A stretch of 64,000 nt of DNA, from the NCBI GenBank assembly GCA_047495785.1, contig JBLDXI010000014.1, positions 434,001-498,000 on the forward strand, in the 5' to 3' direction. The position numbers and the translations under genes were made by a program. The notes beneath the pieces were generated by a model. That model searched no databases, was not told where the DNA came from, and saw only the letters and a list, made by a program, of their open reading frames with translations. This DNA comes from Lepidodermella squamata. Taxonomy: Eukaryota; Gastrotricha. Within the stretch, counting starts at the first letter, position 1, and each line of letters opens with the position of its first letter. Of this stretch, positions 1 to 12,049 are shown piece by piece.

Positions 1-1999
1 AGCTTCTATGCCTGTTGGCTCATGGTGATGCGAAACATTGACACCGTAAGCAATAACTCTGCTGCCTTGCAGAACCCCGGGCCTGCCTTGAATGACAGAA
101 CCGTTGCTCGGAAACAAAAGCTTTGATTTTCGCATTATGAATGGCGAATCCTTTACAGCATCAAATACATTTCAAACAAAATAATGACATAGTTAGGGAT
201 ATTCTTACCAGAATGGTAGTGATCCGCAATTTTCTATTGTTTTGACAAGGCATTCTATGATTTACATGCTTATGATCCGGGTCTTTGTCCGACGTAACAA
301 CGGCTTCCATTTGCACATGTCGCTTGCTTTCCCTTTTCGAAATTTGAGGAGTGGGATACATCGGCGAAAATGTAGGATTCAAGATCCAAACCAAGTGCAT
401 TTTACCGCCAGCAAACAGGTATTGCAACCGCTGGAAAGAGCGAGTAAGCTGAATCAAAGTAGAAGAATCTGTAACTTACCACGAAATAACCATCATTTGT
501 CATATTCAACAACTCTAAGGTCCATCCTTTTCGTTCCTCGGCGAAAACTTTGTTCAGGAATGCCGTTTCTGAAGGTAAGCATAGTGTCGAGTTGTCTTCA
601 TCATCATCGTTTGGCGAGCTCATCGCTTTGCTAAAAGCATCGGTGGCCGATTTCATAGCCAAGTTCGATATTTCCTCGTCGTTATGGCCGTCGAGGGTGC
701 TTTCGTAAGCCATTTCAGCACTATCGACATCTTGCCCATCTGGTGTTGCCCTCACAACGATCCGCCGCAGTCTCAGCGCACTGACCGAGGTATGGTCGCC
801 GACGGAACAAGGTATGTTGAGAGGGTCAAGGTGGAAATTGAGGTTAGTTGCAATGTACATGTAACCTCGACCGGCCAGTCCGAGATCCAGTGCAGTGTGA
901 ATAAATTTGCGCTCGAAATCAGCCCGAGGGCTAGCGATGACAAACTTGCGGTGCCGATTTGACACCTCCTGAACCGCGTTCTCCCAGTTCTTTCTACTCG
1001 CAGGCCCTTCATCAATTTTGTGCCCCTTCAGGCGGAACAATCGAACGCTTTGATCACGTTGCGTGGCTGCGTTTAACAATTCTTCGATCGTGCTGCTCAG
1101 AGCTGATTTTTCTTCGATTTCTTGCGTGTCGATTTGAACAAGGGCGAAGCGCGATGTTTTTAAAATTGAGAAAATGATTTCTAGCATAGCGTTATCCAGA
1201 TCTGATTGTTTAGGCATAGCTGAAAGAAATGAAGCTGTTGAAAAATCGTCGCAATCCGGGTGGATGTCGTGTAGTAAATCTGGCGAGTACGTGGGTCCTC
1301 TCGGGTCAGATACTACGACTGGAATTTGAAGGGATTTCGCCACTTCAAAAACAATGTTGGACCAAGCTTTTTCAGGTGATGGCATCGTCTCGAGAATGAC
1401 ACCGATTACAGGGTTTTCAGAGCTTTCCAAAATGTCAACCACTGTCAAACAACAAACATTGAAATTTATCCAAGGTTTTCCAAGCGATTTGTTCTAACGG
1501 GGAATTAAGCTTACCTTCGTCAAACATGTTCATTCCGTTCATAGAGATGATCATGTTCACATCAAAGTAGCGAAATCGCAGCGGGAACATTTCCGGTAGT
1601 TCGGCAAGGTTTATTTTCGGCTTGAAATTAGTCGAACGTTTTATGATTCGCTCTACAGTAGTTACGCGGGCCCAGTATCCAGGGTCAGTTTTCTTCTGTT
1701 CACGCCAATACTTCTCAGGGTCCGTCGTAAAGACCACAACGATGGCAACTTAGCAAAACGGAAGTGAAAAATTGAAGAAAATTCGCGTGGGAAAACCTAC
1801 GAGGCGCATGTCGAGGCCAGGAATACTCAAAATCTGACGAGCCTTCATAGAAATAGTTCCGCGGCTTCTTGGTAGTCGGTGCTAACTTTGAATCGTCGAA
1901 AATAATTATTCCAGATTTTTTCGTAGGAACAAAAAATTCGCTGTTGAATTCAGGAAAATGCGCGAATATAACGAGAATTTTCAACAGCGGTACAAGCAT
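1..1999 (-). CDS. Ionotropic glutamate receptor, 5' part (truncated by window edge)
   Basis: Ligand-gated cation channel subunit of the glutamate receptor superfamily, acting at the plasma membrane. Visible exons on the minus strand are 1999-1801, 1748-1515, 1441-480, 430-209 and 150 to beyond position 1; all introns are about 50-75 bp GT-AG and in phase, giving 589 residues so far. The start at 1999 opens a hydrophobic signal peptide (MLVPLLKILVIFAHF). Residues about 25-510 resemble the amino-terminal (periplasmic-binding-like) domain. The exon 4/5 junction gives LRITTIL-DSPFIMRKSK, matching the start of the S1 ligand-binding segment (LRVVT..EEPFV). The pore and S2 lie outside the window. 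NMDA versus kainate type cannot be decided. The linker before S1 (residues about 515-575) is long and basic, which is unusual. Confidence 0.8.
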
Positions 2000-4464
2000 T
2001 TTTCATCTTCTGAATAACCGGTGCATCATCCAGCTAAGGTGAGGCTATATTACCGAGGGCTTTTCGATCATTTCCGATTCATTATATACCTACAGCATTG
2101 TTGTTATTTATTTTTGTCTGTTATTTTTCGATTATTTCGTTGATTGCCCCAATTGTGATGGGACTTGGAATGCTACGAGGAGCGGCCAAAGTGTTTACAA
2201 GCGAGCCGCCGAGAAATCAGACGCCGATCATCATCGTAAAATAAATAAAACAACTTGATATTTATTTACGCTCTCGATTACAGCCATGAAATAGGGTGTC
2301 ATTAGCAGCGTTATTTAGTTTATTACCTCCGTCTTTTAAATGGCTTTTTTCGAAGTAGACGACGCACTAAATGTAACAAATACCCATCGCCAAGACCCGG
2401 TTTAGAGTAAATAACAAATAGAGGTGAAAATGCTAATCAGCTGGAGTTTACTTTGTTATTTAGAGACAATTTCACTTTTGCGTTTGCGGGTGAAAAAATA
2501 CGAGCAAAAAATTGCGATGTTGTAATGAGCCGCGGAACTCGGTTACCTGATAATAATATGCAGTGCCACCAAAGCTTTCAAAAACATATGCTGACCCGCT
2601 GTTGTTTACCGACGCGCGCGCGACTCGAACGAAAAATAATATACCTACTTGACGGATAAAGCGCAAATTGATGATTATGAGATGGCGAAAAATTCGCTTG
2701 AAGGAAAATGAGTCTCCGGAGAAAAATAACACGCGCGAAAAAAACAATATGCAAAACGTGTTATATATAATAGCGGGCTGTTATCAGCGCGCTGCATCAA
2801 TACTGGGTGCCTCGTGGGTACACAGGTGCGCATCTGGCAATTAGTCGCCACAAGTGACCAGTGATGATAAGTTATTCATTGCTTTAACACCTATAACTCT
2901 TAGAGGTAAAGCAGTAGAGCAGGTGAAGAAATCGTCGCTTGTCTAGCTTATTTTCTTAGTTAGTTTGTGGCAATAAATAACAAATGCACCAGCTCTTGCC
3001 GGCTGTATAGGTATGACACGTTCTTGGTCATCTCGTCTTCGGGTGGGAGCAAATTGTATGAAGAGCACTCTTAGTCATTAGCGGCTCGATAATCAGCTTT
3101 TCTACGTCTAGTAGGATTTTTTGTAAAAAGTCATGCCGGTAATTTTTTTTTGCCACCCTGTTTTTCACTCGTGTTCTTAATTAATAACCTTATCGAATTA
3201 TTATTGTAGGCGAGCGTCATAGTTGAGAAGCCCCATTAGCCTCGGCGACGCCAGTTGCACCTGGGGGGCCGCGGCAAGTCACCCGGCGTTGATGACTGAT
3301 GCGCGCTTTTCCGATAAAAATGCGTGTTTATATTGTAAAGTGACCATAGTCAAGTATAAGATAGATTAACACTGTAATACTCGGCGTTACATAAGCGCTT
3401 GCGGTCTGCAAGGCCATCACTATTATTTTCATACGTGAGTGAGCGATGAGCGCGAGTTGCTGGCCTCTGCGTGCGGTCACGTCAACTTAAAAAAAGGCAT
3501 TGAGCCTACACACTTGTTGAACACTCCGACGACGACACCGACGACACACGATGATGATGACCACCACGATTGCTGCCGTAGTATAGGTAGCTGCGAAGCC
3601 TGTGCACGCGCGGCCATTAAACCTAGCGGCCGGCGAGCGCGAGATAACTGCCACGACGGCTAACAGCCACCGCTGCGCTTGACCATGCGGCACCGGCGCC
3701 ACAAACGGCCTTGACCGATCTAGCTCGCCGGCCGTTATATGCCAGGCATCAGGCAGGCGTTGACAGTGGCAATAACGGCAGAAAAGCAAACTCGGCAGCG
3801 AAGAAAACCAACATAGCGTCGGCGCGCTCATCATCGTATTTCTTCTCGTCTTTTCGCGGCACTTATCGCCAGCATCATCATCTGTTAAAGTTTTTTTTTC
3901 ACTTGCCGGCGCTCCAAGCCGTAGTAGTAGAGTTCTTTTAGACACAAGCGCGTCTAGCTTTTTTACGAGCTGCGTCCACCTTAATAACTATTATTTTATG
4001 CCATAACAACAATAGCACAATAGACTGTATGTGTAATGAGCGAATGGTGATGAACATAATAATTGGCGATTCAACTAGCCTACTGTATCAATGTTATTAT
4101 TAGCAAAAAAATATAATTATTACTGCTGTTAATATAGTCTCAGCGGCTTCAACGCCGGCCTACATAGTCACATGCTTGAACAGCATAGCCACTGCTGTTC
4201 AGGTTGATGAGCATTTTCCGGCGGTTTTTGTGATTCTTCGCGCGCTAACCGGGACCCGCGTTGGCTTTTTAAATAACTTTAACAATAAACCTCGCTTTTT
4301 GTGTGGCTTTTTTGTAGCTTTGTTTACACTTACTATCAAAGCTTATTGACGCAATGTATTATCGCTAAATTTCTCCATCCGCCGTTAATTAATATAGGGT
4401 ATTTTAGAAACTAGCCCCGAATTTCGCCTGTCAGCCCACCCTAGTTACATATCAAACCAGTCAA
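2000..4464. other. Intergenic, 2.5 kb, no convincing gene
   Basis: This stretch separates the divergent glutamate receptor and lysozyme-tailed genes. Short ORFs around 3439-3945 on both strands have low-complexity His/Asp or Arg composition and no recognisable domain or splice context. The region is GC-patchy with TTATTA-rich stretches and is probably regulatory. I see no RNA gene. Confidence 0.4.
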
Positions 4465-7400
4465 ATGGCGATCGCCGTCATAACGCCAGCAGCTTTCTTA
4501 CTGCTGTCATCGGCTGTCGCTTTTGTCGCCGATGCGCAGTCGGCCAACTTCGGAGGTGAGAAAGCACGCGCACTATCAGCACCGCATCATCTATAACTTC
4601 CTCTCCCTGATTTCATTTTTTTAGTCACCTGTATCCAGCGCTGCGAACATGGCCGATGCATAGGTCGCAACACCTGCCTGTGCGACGACGGCTGGGGCGG
4701 AGCCAGCTGTAACATCGGTGAGACGAAAAAAGAAAGGAAAATAGCGTGAATAAAGCTTAACCGACGATTTATCCTTATAGCTCTTTGCAACCCCGACTGC
4801 GGACCCTACGGAATGTGCACATCGCCAAATGTTTGCCGATGCGCCCCTGGCTGGACTGGAAAGTTCTGCAAATACCGTTAGTTGAAATAAAGGCAAATTA
4901 AATTTGAATTAAATTTGATCTTTCAATAGCTATCTGCCAGCCGTCTTGCCAGCTTCACGGCACCTGCGTTGGTCCTAACCAATGCAACTGCTTCCAGGGC
5001 TGGTTCGGCGAGAACTGCCAGCAGGCTAACTGCACGCCCGGCTGCCAGAACGGCGGCGCCTGCGTTCTGCCCGACATTTGCTCATGCCCCGAGCAGTGGA
5101 GCGGCAGTCGTTGCGAGAAGCGTAAGTTCGATTATTTTTCCCTCAAATCAGATTTCCTAAATTCGATTGTTATCGATAGCCGAATGCATCAACGGATGCA
5201 TCAACGGCGCCTGCTCGTTCGACCCCGTCACCCAACAGGTTGGTTGCGTCTGCAGCCCCGGCTGGGAAGGTCCGGCCTGCGACCAGCGTAAGTCCACCGA
5301 AACTAGTTCAAAACGGTATTTTTTTACCCTAATTTCCGTCGCCCTTGTTTATAGCCGTTTGCAACAATGTTATTTGCCAACACGGCAAGTGCATCGCCAA
5401 CGACACATGCTTCTGCGAGGACGGATGGATGGACAGGTCTTGCGACAAGGCTATCTGCTCAACCAACTGCAACGGCCCGAACAACGGCTTCTGCCGCGAA
5501 CCCGAACAGTGCGTCTGCACACCATCCTTCTCCGGCCGCGACTGCGCTATTCGTTAGTTTATTATCGAAAATTTTCCTAACTTGATCAATTTATCTAGAT
5601 AATTATTAAACATTGCGGAACTTATCATAAATTCGGATAAAAAAATAATTTTATTTTGTAATATAGGCACAAGCCTGTCGTGCCCGGCTGGCGCACCCCT
5701 TACCGGTGATGTCCTCCTCGCCATCGATGAATCCGGCTCGATCGGATTCGACAACTTCGCCCTGTCGAAGGAGTTTGCCGGTCAGATCGTCCGCGTTCTT
5801 TCGAACTTCTCCAACGTCTTCGTTGGCCTGCTCAAGTTCGGCAACGGCCCAGCTGCTCAGATCCCGCTAACTCAGGCTTCGCGCATCTCATTCGCCGACA
5901 TTGCCAAGATCCAGTACGCTGAGGGCGCCTCGAATGGCGCCGAGCTGCTCAAGTACCTCGCCAACTCTTCGGCGTGGCTCACCACCGACCCGGCCCGCCT
6001 CCGCGTCACCCGCACCGTCCTCATCGTCACTGACGGTATGTGGGTTGGCCAGAACCAGGCTGTCACCGCCGCTGCTGCCCTCCGCGATGCCGGTATCAAC
6101 ATTTACGTCATCGCCGTCGGCCAGGTCCCAACTCGCGGATTCCTCAAGGTAAAAAAATAATGAAAAAACGATGAAATTGAAACAAAATGTTTTCTTTTCT
6201 CTGTAGAACATTGCTACTGATAGCGTTAATTATTACAGCGAAGTTGACAGCTTCATGGCTCTTACCCAGATCAAGCACAACTTCTTGACCAAGCTCTGCT
6301 CCGATATGTCCTGCTCGCAGCCTTGCCAGAATGGTGGCCAGTGCGTCGGCGGCCAGTGCCAGTGCAAGTCGCTCTTCACCGGCCTCGACTGCTCGCAGAC
6401 AAGTGAGTGCATTTTTTGAAGCAATCACTCTAATACATTTGCTTTTTTCTATCTTTTTTAGTCTGTGGTGCTCCTCGTGCTGTCGTTAATGCTTCATTCA
6501 CCCAGACTGACCCGCTTAGCGCCAAGTACACTTGCCGCCGTGGCTTCTCTATGATTGGCCCCGAGACCGCTACCTGCACACCAACTGGCTGGTCTACCCT
6601 CCCCGTCTGCAAGAGTGAGTGATAATAATTTCTAGACCAGGCGTGTTGAGTGCAATCGATTTTCATTTTTGGTAGAGGTCTGCGACGACCCACCACCGGT
6701 TGAGAACGCCCGCTGGACCAAGCACATGCTTAACGATGACGCCAACACCGTTTTCGCGCTCTACGTCTGCTCTCAGGACCACGTTGTCGAAGGCACTGAC
6801 TCCCAGTCCGTTAAAGTTCTGTGCCGCGATGGCTTCTGGGAACAGCGCCCGACTTGCAACCGTGCTCGTAAGTCTCATTATTTTTTCGTAGTTTAATTGT
6901 TTTACTAATTGATTGAAAAATTGAACAGCCATGCCCGCTCTTCAGCGTTGCGGTAACGGAGTCCTCGACCAGGGTGAGGGCTGCGACGACGGCAACCGCG
7001 AGAACGGCGACGGCTGCTCATCCGCCTGCCAACCCGAGGCGATGGCTGCTGGTGGCGCCGCGGCTGCGGGCGCCAACGTCCGCCCGCTCAATGCCCGCCC
7101 CGCCAACGGCAACGCGCCGTTCATGCCCACCGCCATCTGCGGCAACGGCATCGTCGAGAACGGCGAGCAGTGCGACGACGGCAACAACGTCAACGGCGAC
7201 GGCTGCGACCCAGGCTGCAGCGTCGAAGCGACCCGCCGCCCGGCCTCGCTCTGCGGCAACGGCATCGTCGAAGCCAACGAGGAGTGCGACAGCGGCAACC
7301 CCCGCGGCGGCAACGGCTGCAACCCCGATTGCACCAAGGTGCAAGTCGGCTCGCAGGTTCGCCCCAACAACGCCCCCGCTGGTCTGTTCAACATCTCCGG

Positions 7401-8065
7401 CGTGACGTCGTCCTCGTCGTGCCTGCCCATCCTCAACGTGCCGTACGGCCAGGCGTCCGTCCAGAGCCTGACGCCGACCTCGGCCGTCGTCGAGGTGCGC
7501 TGCAACGAGGGCTACGCTTTCCGCGGCCTGCCCGACGCTTCCTCGGTCACCATCACTTGCGCCAACTCGGTCTGGGACTCGTCGCCCGTCTGCGACCCGG
7601 CCGCCGCCACCGTCTCGTCCGACTGCCTCAGGTGCATGTGCAAGGCCGAGGGCTGCTCGAGCGGCTGCCGCTCGGAGGGCAACCGCTGGTTCTGTGGCCC
7701 ATTCTCCATCTCATTCCAATACTTCCAGCTCTGCTCGCCAAGCGGCGGTGGTGAGTGTTGACATTCGAATTTTTCTTCGATTAGTAACCAAATTCTGTTG
7801 TTTAGACTGGCTATCTTGCGCTCTTGATAGACAATGCGCTGAACGTTGCGTCAAGAACTTCGTCAACACATACACCCCTCACTGCACTCGTGGCCGAACA
7901 CCGACCTGCGAGGTAAGGCGTAGATACCTTGATTATTGTTATTAATAGCCGTTTTATTTGTTTTTGCAGGATTACGTTAGAGTGCACAAGTCCCAAAACA
8001 TCGACGGTTGCCTACTTAAATCGGCTTTCTTGGATGCGTTCGTCCAACGAGTTCAAACCTGTTAG
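4465..8065 (+). CDS. Secreted EGF/VWA/sushi/DUF4215 protein with C-terminal i-type lysozyme domain
   Basis: Thirteen exons (4465-4555, 4625-4717, 4781-4876, 4930-5121, 5180-5287, 5355-5552, 5667-6148, 6207-6402, 6462-6614, 6676-6867, 6929-7750, 7806-7912, 7970-8065) encode 941 residues, nearly all with phase-1 junctions typical of shuffled extracellular modules. Order: signal peptide; EGF-like repeats (about 31-259); VWA domain (about 270-445) with an intact MIDAS start DESGS; another EGF; two sushi/CCP modules (486-600); three DUF4215 Cys-rich repeats (about 608-636, 671-698, 709-736; CGNG...CDDGN...DGC); a third sushi (765-822); and a destabilase/i-type lysozyme domain (832-941; CLRCMC..E, CGPF, CALD..CAERC). 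The lysozyme catalytic Glu is kept (E841); the usual catalytic Asp position appears to be Glu (E850). Likely an extracellular matrix or defence protein; whether it is an active lysozyme is unknown. Confidence 0.88.
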
Positions 8066-8302
8066 ACCGAAAAAATTTCACAAAAAAACACACAGTCGTG
8101 ATAGTTGATAAAGGACCAGAAAAAAATGAAAAGAAGAACGTTATTCATGTGCAAAATATCTTTATGATTTCGCGTCATCTTTGTCGTCGTTCTCGTTGTC
8201 GTTTGTTTGTTGTATAATCAGCGGCCTATGACATGCGCGTCTTCGCATGCGTTTGCCGAATGGACCAACGCGCTCGGCGGCGCTGGTGATCACTTACCAT
8301 TT

Positions 8303-8335
8303 ATCATCATCATCAACATCATCATCATCATCATT
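8303..8335. repeat. ATC trinucleotide microsatellite
   Basis: About ten ATC units with one AAC interruption, in the intergenic region downstream of the lysozyme-tailed gene. Confidence 0.85.
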
Positions 8336-8622
8336 CTATCCTCCGTTTTCTATCACCTGCTGATGACTGACTGGCTAGCTATTGAATGACTGGTAGATAT
8401 GTCCCATGTAATATGAAGTTTGTAAATATTAGGCAATGATGGTTTTCTAGAGAAAGAGACGCCCGTCCTCCTTCGCCCGCTGGATTGCTGCTTTTTGCTT
8501 GTTTTCATGTACTCCAATTGATATTGTTATAAGAAAGAAGATATGTTTTAATTTTAAAAATGAAGTTGACGATTAAAATGAACGCGGCTTTGCTTTGAAC
8601 TACTACTCACTGCCAACATCGA

Positions 8623-8868
8623 TCATTTCGATTTTAATAACGATAACGTTGTCGATGCGAATTTACTGAAAATAATATAACCTCCGGTGAGAGCCCATAA
8701 TTCATTTTGATCTATGACTTGAGCCCCAAACAAGTTCAATCCTTGAAAAAGCTGCTTTCTGAAGGAGGAAATTTCTGCACTCCACACTAATTCAGTTTTA
8801 GGATGATAAAGAAAGTAGAACACCACCTGGCAACCATAAGCGCCGAATAATAGCTGCACAAAACGCAC
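8623..8868 (-). other. Orphan ORF without ATG, possible exon or gene remnant
   Basis: An 81-codon open frame on the minus strand with protein-like, non-repetitive composition (for example FQGLNLFGAQVID and ENELWALTGG-like text) inside AT-rich non-coding DNA. It has no ATG; it could begin at an acceptor within its first codons (TTTTGTGCAG). I do not recognise the family and found no partner exons. It could be chance, a decayed gene or a single exon. Confidence 0.2.
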
Positions 8869-9358
8869 AGCTTCAATTTATACCTTATAATACCTATCTA
8901 TTAATGTTTTATCGAATGAATATTTTGTTATGAATGATTAATCAATATTTACCGTCTCGCCTCAATTATTGAAACGGGCATCTCTTCGTTTAAATTATTA
9001 AAATTATTAAAATTACCGATAAAACAAGAAGCAAACTGCATGAAATATGTACCAAAAATATTACAATAATTTGTGCAGTTTGTGTTCCGCAAAAGAGAAG
9101 GATTTATGAGCAAAATAAAAAATCGACGGTCAAGCGATTTAAAATATAACTATACTATTCACTATTCTGGCTCGAGGTTCAATTGCAGCCTTTTTTCAAA
9201 GGCATCTTTGCGTGACTAGGCTCCCCTGGCGTGCCGACGGCGCGGCCTCGCCATGGCAATCTCGTGGTATTTACTCGCATCCGGGGTTGCTGGCAAGCAT
9301 TTCTTGATCACGTTCAATGATTGCGATAAAAGAGCTTCGAACTTGAATTTTAGTCCAC

Positions 9359-9853
9359 ATGTCCGAAGTTACTACCACAGTTGCAGTCGACCTTTTTACC
9401 ACCTTGGTGGCGTCATCAACGCACAGCGATGCTACAACATCAACGACCACCCGGCCACCAACTCGGGCTGTTTTGACGCGAAGCACGACAACAATGATGA
9501 CATCAGCGGGCTCGACGGTCGCGGCAACAACGACGGATGGGACGACTCCCCTGGACGACTGGATGTCGAAAGTCCTTCTTCCTGCAATCGATGATTCATC
9601 AGGCTCTATTAGCAAAGTGACTAATATGGTTATGGCTCTTGCTGCCGGAATTCTTCTCATGATTATTATTACATTCGCAGCCTCTGTGACAAGCGCCGTT
9701 CTTCTATTTATCATCAATCGCAAGGTCAATCGGATGACATCTGGTCCAGCAGCTGTCAGCCATTCGGGCGGTAATTCGACCGCTAAAGTGAGCAATGGAC
9801 ACAACAGAGTCGGCCCACAGGCTGAAACTTCGATGAACGATAGAAACGACTAA
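9359..9853 (+). CDS. Thr/Ser-rich single-pass membrane protein
   Basis: An intronless ORF of 164 residues, not assignable to a known family. Residues 1-65 are Thr/Ser-rich (runs such as STTTRPPTR and STTTMMTS), suited to mucin-type O-glycosylation. A strong hydrophobic helix follows at about 90-118 (MVMALAAGILLMIIITF onward). The tail of about 45 residues is polar, beginning with basic residues (NRKVNR), which predicts Nout-Cin topology. No N-terminal signal peptide is seen, so this would be a signal-anchor protein. An out-of-frame ATG in good context at 9253 lies upstream. Reality as a gene is likely but not certain. Confidence 0.55.
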   Translation: MSEVTTTVAVDLFTTLVASSTHSDATTSTTTRPPTRAVLTRSTTTMMTSAGSTVAATTTDGTTPLDDWMSKVLLPAIDDSSGSISKVTNMVMALAAGILLMIIITFAASVTSAVLLFIINRKVNRMTSGPAAVSHSGGNSTAKVSNGHNRVGPQAETSMNDRND

Positions 9854-10418
9854 TCAACATTTTGATATATATGAATCATCACTTATCTGTACTGTTTCGC
9901 TAGGTTTCTCATTAAGTCAGCCGAAAAATTCTAACAAGTAGATGGGGCTGTTCAACCTTGCTGCATCTCTTCCAAGCTTCAATTACGAATTGATTACGAT
10001 TTGCGAGTCAACAGCAAAATTCTTAATATATTGCGTCGCTTTTCATAGTCTGCGTTTATGTATTGCAACCTACGCAGTCTCGAAGCGTATGAAAGACCTA
10101 GTTTTTTTTATCCCGCGGTTCAAAAATAGACCTTTTATAAGATTAGGCCGCAGTCACGGAAAAATATAGCTATATGGATTCCCGTTTCGAAAAATTTCAT
10201 CGTATGCTTCCATAGATTTCCCATGGTTCCAGAAGGTTTATCCATTTATACCTTTAAAATAGGAGTATTTTGCTGGCTGGCATGAGAAGCATAGCGAAAC
10301 ATGACTGTTTTTTCATCGACACATTTTATTAAAAAGCACCGGACGTGATATTTTGAGAAAAAAAATGATGGCATTCAAATAAACTGATCCAATTTAAGCA
10401 ATCGAGCCACAATGTCTA
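9854..10418. other. Intergenic, 0.56 kb, between convergent genes
   Basis: This stretch separates the stop of the membrane protein gene (+) from the stop of MED11 (-). A minus-strand polyadenylation signal (TTTATT on +) lies at 10325-10330. Nothing else was recognised. Confidence 0.45.
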
Positions 10419-11022
10419 TTAAGGCTGCTCGACCGCTAAACTGCTGACATTAGTTTGATCGATAGACTGAATGTTTCCAGGTGACGATATGTCCATTCGC
10501 TGATTTGCACCACTCGCATTGTTCTGCTGCAAGTTTAAGGAAGTGCTATCTTCAGAGTGAACGGGTAAACGTCGAACAAGATCGGCAATGAGCTGCAGCC
10601 GCTCCTCCGCGATTTCCGCATCTCTGATCGCGCCGTAAGCTGATGACTCGAAGACATGGCCGCCTTGGAAACGCTGCAAATAAGCAATTTGCTCGAGAAG
10701 AGCCTGCTCGGCTTTTGTCACATTTCCCGCGAATTCGCCAATCAGTTGCTCAACGTTCCGTAACACAGCTTTTTCCTTCGCCAATTCCTGAACAATGCCA
10801 GCTTAAAAATTATACGATTAACTCTCAAGCCTCTTATTCAAATGAAAATTGCACACCTGCGTTTGAGACAGCCTCAGTTATCAGCCGCTCAGCTTCATTA
10901 AGGCGGCTGCTTGAGTCATTACTGCGATGAGCAACAGGTGTTATTGGGGGCTGCTGGGCGGTCGGGGTGGCTGGAGGAGGCCCACCACCGCCTGTCGAAA
11001 TCGATAGCGTGAAAGTTGACAT
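10419..11022 (-). CDS. MED11: Mediator complex subunit 11
   Basis: Head-module subunit of the Mediator coactivator of RNA polymerase II. Two exons (11022-10857, 10801-10419) joined in phase 1 over a 55 bp intron encode 182 residues. The core matches the MED11 family: RLNEAERLITEAVSNAG, then AGIVQELAKEK, a heptad-rich helix (about 65-95) and the signature SSAYGAIRDAEIAEERL. The Gly/Pro-rich N-terminal 30 residues and Asn/Gln/Ser-rich C-terminal 50 residues extend beyond the usual length of about 115-120 residues. A pyrimidine tract plus AG (11040-11039) lies 16 nt before the ATG. FMR1 lies upstream on the same strand. Confidence 0.82.
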
Positions 11023-12049
11023 TGTCTGAATTAACCCACTAGTAGAAATTAAAAAAAAACAACGTAGCCGTGTTGTCCGTACACAAACTTGTTTTATTGT
11101 TGTAATTATTAATTCTGAACAAAAGCAAAGCCGGCAGAACGTACAATGGTATATAATGAAGACGACCAGATAGTCAAGAGTGAAGATGGCGCGTCATCGC
11201 CAACTTCGATTAGGAAAAAATTAAGGAAAAAACTTATCGAATATTTCTCATGTTGTATTGAATGATATCATCGCTGTATGAGAGGTCACGCACGCAAAAC
11301 ACACTGGGACATTATTATTTTTCAAGGCAATCTTTACACACTAGCAGTGTCATCCCTTGTCACTTCTAAAAAAACGCTATCATAAATGAGCAAATTTTTC
11401 CTCGTCGCGATACACTAAAACACTTTTATTACAAATGATAATAGTAATATAGTATATTTATATATAGTTAATAATTTTAATGTGCACACTTCGTCATCTC
11501 AGAATATCGGGGTTTCATACCGGTCAGGGTTAACTGTTTGATTTTTTTTAACGATAGCTTAGCATCGCGTAGCATGTAGTAAGAATAATAATTTTTACAC
11601 GTTTCAATCACATTAGGCGACTTGTTGCACGGAGAATAGGAGTAAGTATCCGACTATAATGATTAGACACGCGGCACACGGTTGTATTTAAATCTGTATG
11701 TACATATTGAACGACTCGAACGGACTCTCAAGGCATAACTTCATAAGTTGGTGTTATCACGAATCGTGCATCAGTGAGCGATTCAACATCCCAGCTATTT
11801 TCGGTTCACTCATGTAAACGTAAACAAATTAGTAATAATAAATAGTATTTCGCAGCGGCTGAATACTGGAGGAGAATAAGATACGCAGCAAAGTCCCACA
11901 TGCTTGTTATTCGAAATGAAAGAGCGGTCGCCTTTGAAACAAGCATGAGCCATGTAATCGACAAGTCGTTGTTAGGTTGTTAGCGGTGAAGTGTGTATGA
12001 GGTTGAGTGGTTGATTTTTTTTTATCGAATGAAAAACGCCAAGATTCAT
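11023..12049. other. FMR1 3' UTR and MED11 upstream region
   Basis: AT-rich 1 kb between the FMR1 stop and the MED11 start on the same strand. A candidate minus-strand polyadenylation signal (TTTATT on +) is at 11425-11430, giving a 3' UTR of about 620 nt. The candidate acceptor before MED11 is at 11039-11040. Confidence 0.4.

Larger units (their letters stand above)
8066..9358. other. Intergenic, 1.3 kb
   Basis: Probable 3' UTR of the lysozyme-tailed gene followed by AT-rich sequence. It holds an ATC trinucleotide repeat (8303-8335) and an orphan minus-strand ORF (8623-8868), listed separately. No AATAAA was found close to the stop codon. Confidence 0.4.

Noticed and set aside
7018-7505. 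Overlapping long ORFs on both strands in the DUF4215 region
   Set aside because: High GC content of the real coding exon removes stops in other frames; the +1 frame with CGNG repeats is the gene.
9253-9594. 113-codon ORF with a good ATG context overlapping the membrane protein gene
   Set aside because: The overlapping frame at 9359 has a clear Thr-rich ectodomain and transmembrane helix; the 9253 frame has neither. It could at most be an upstream ORF.
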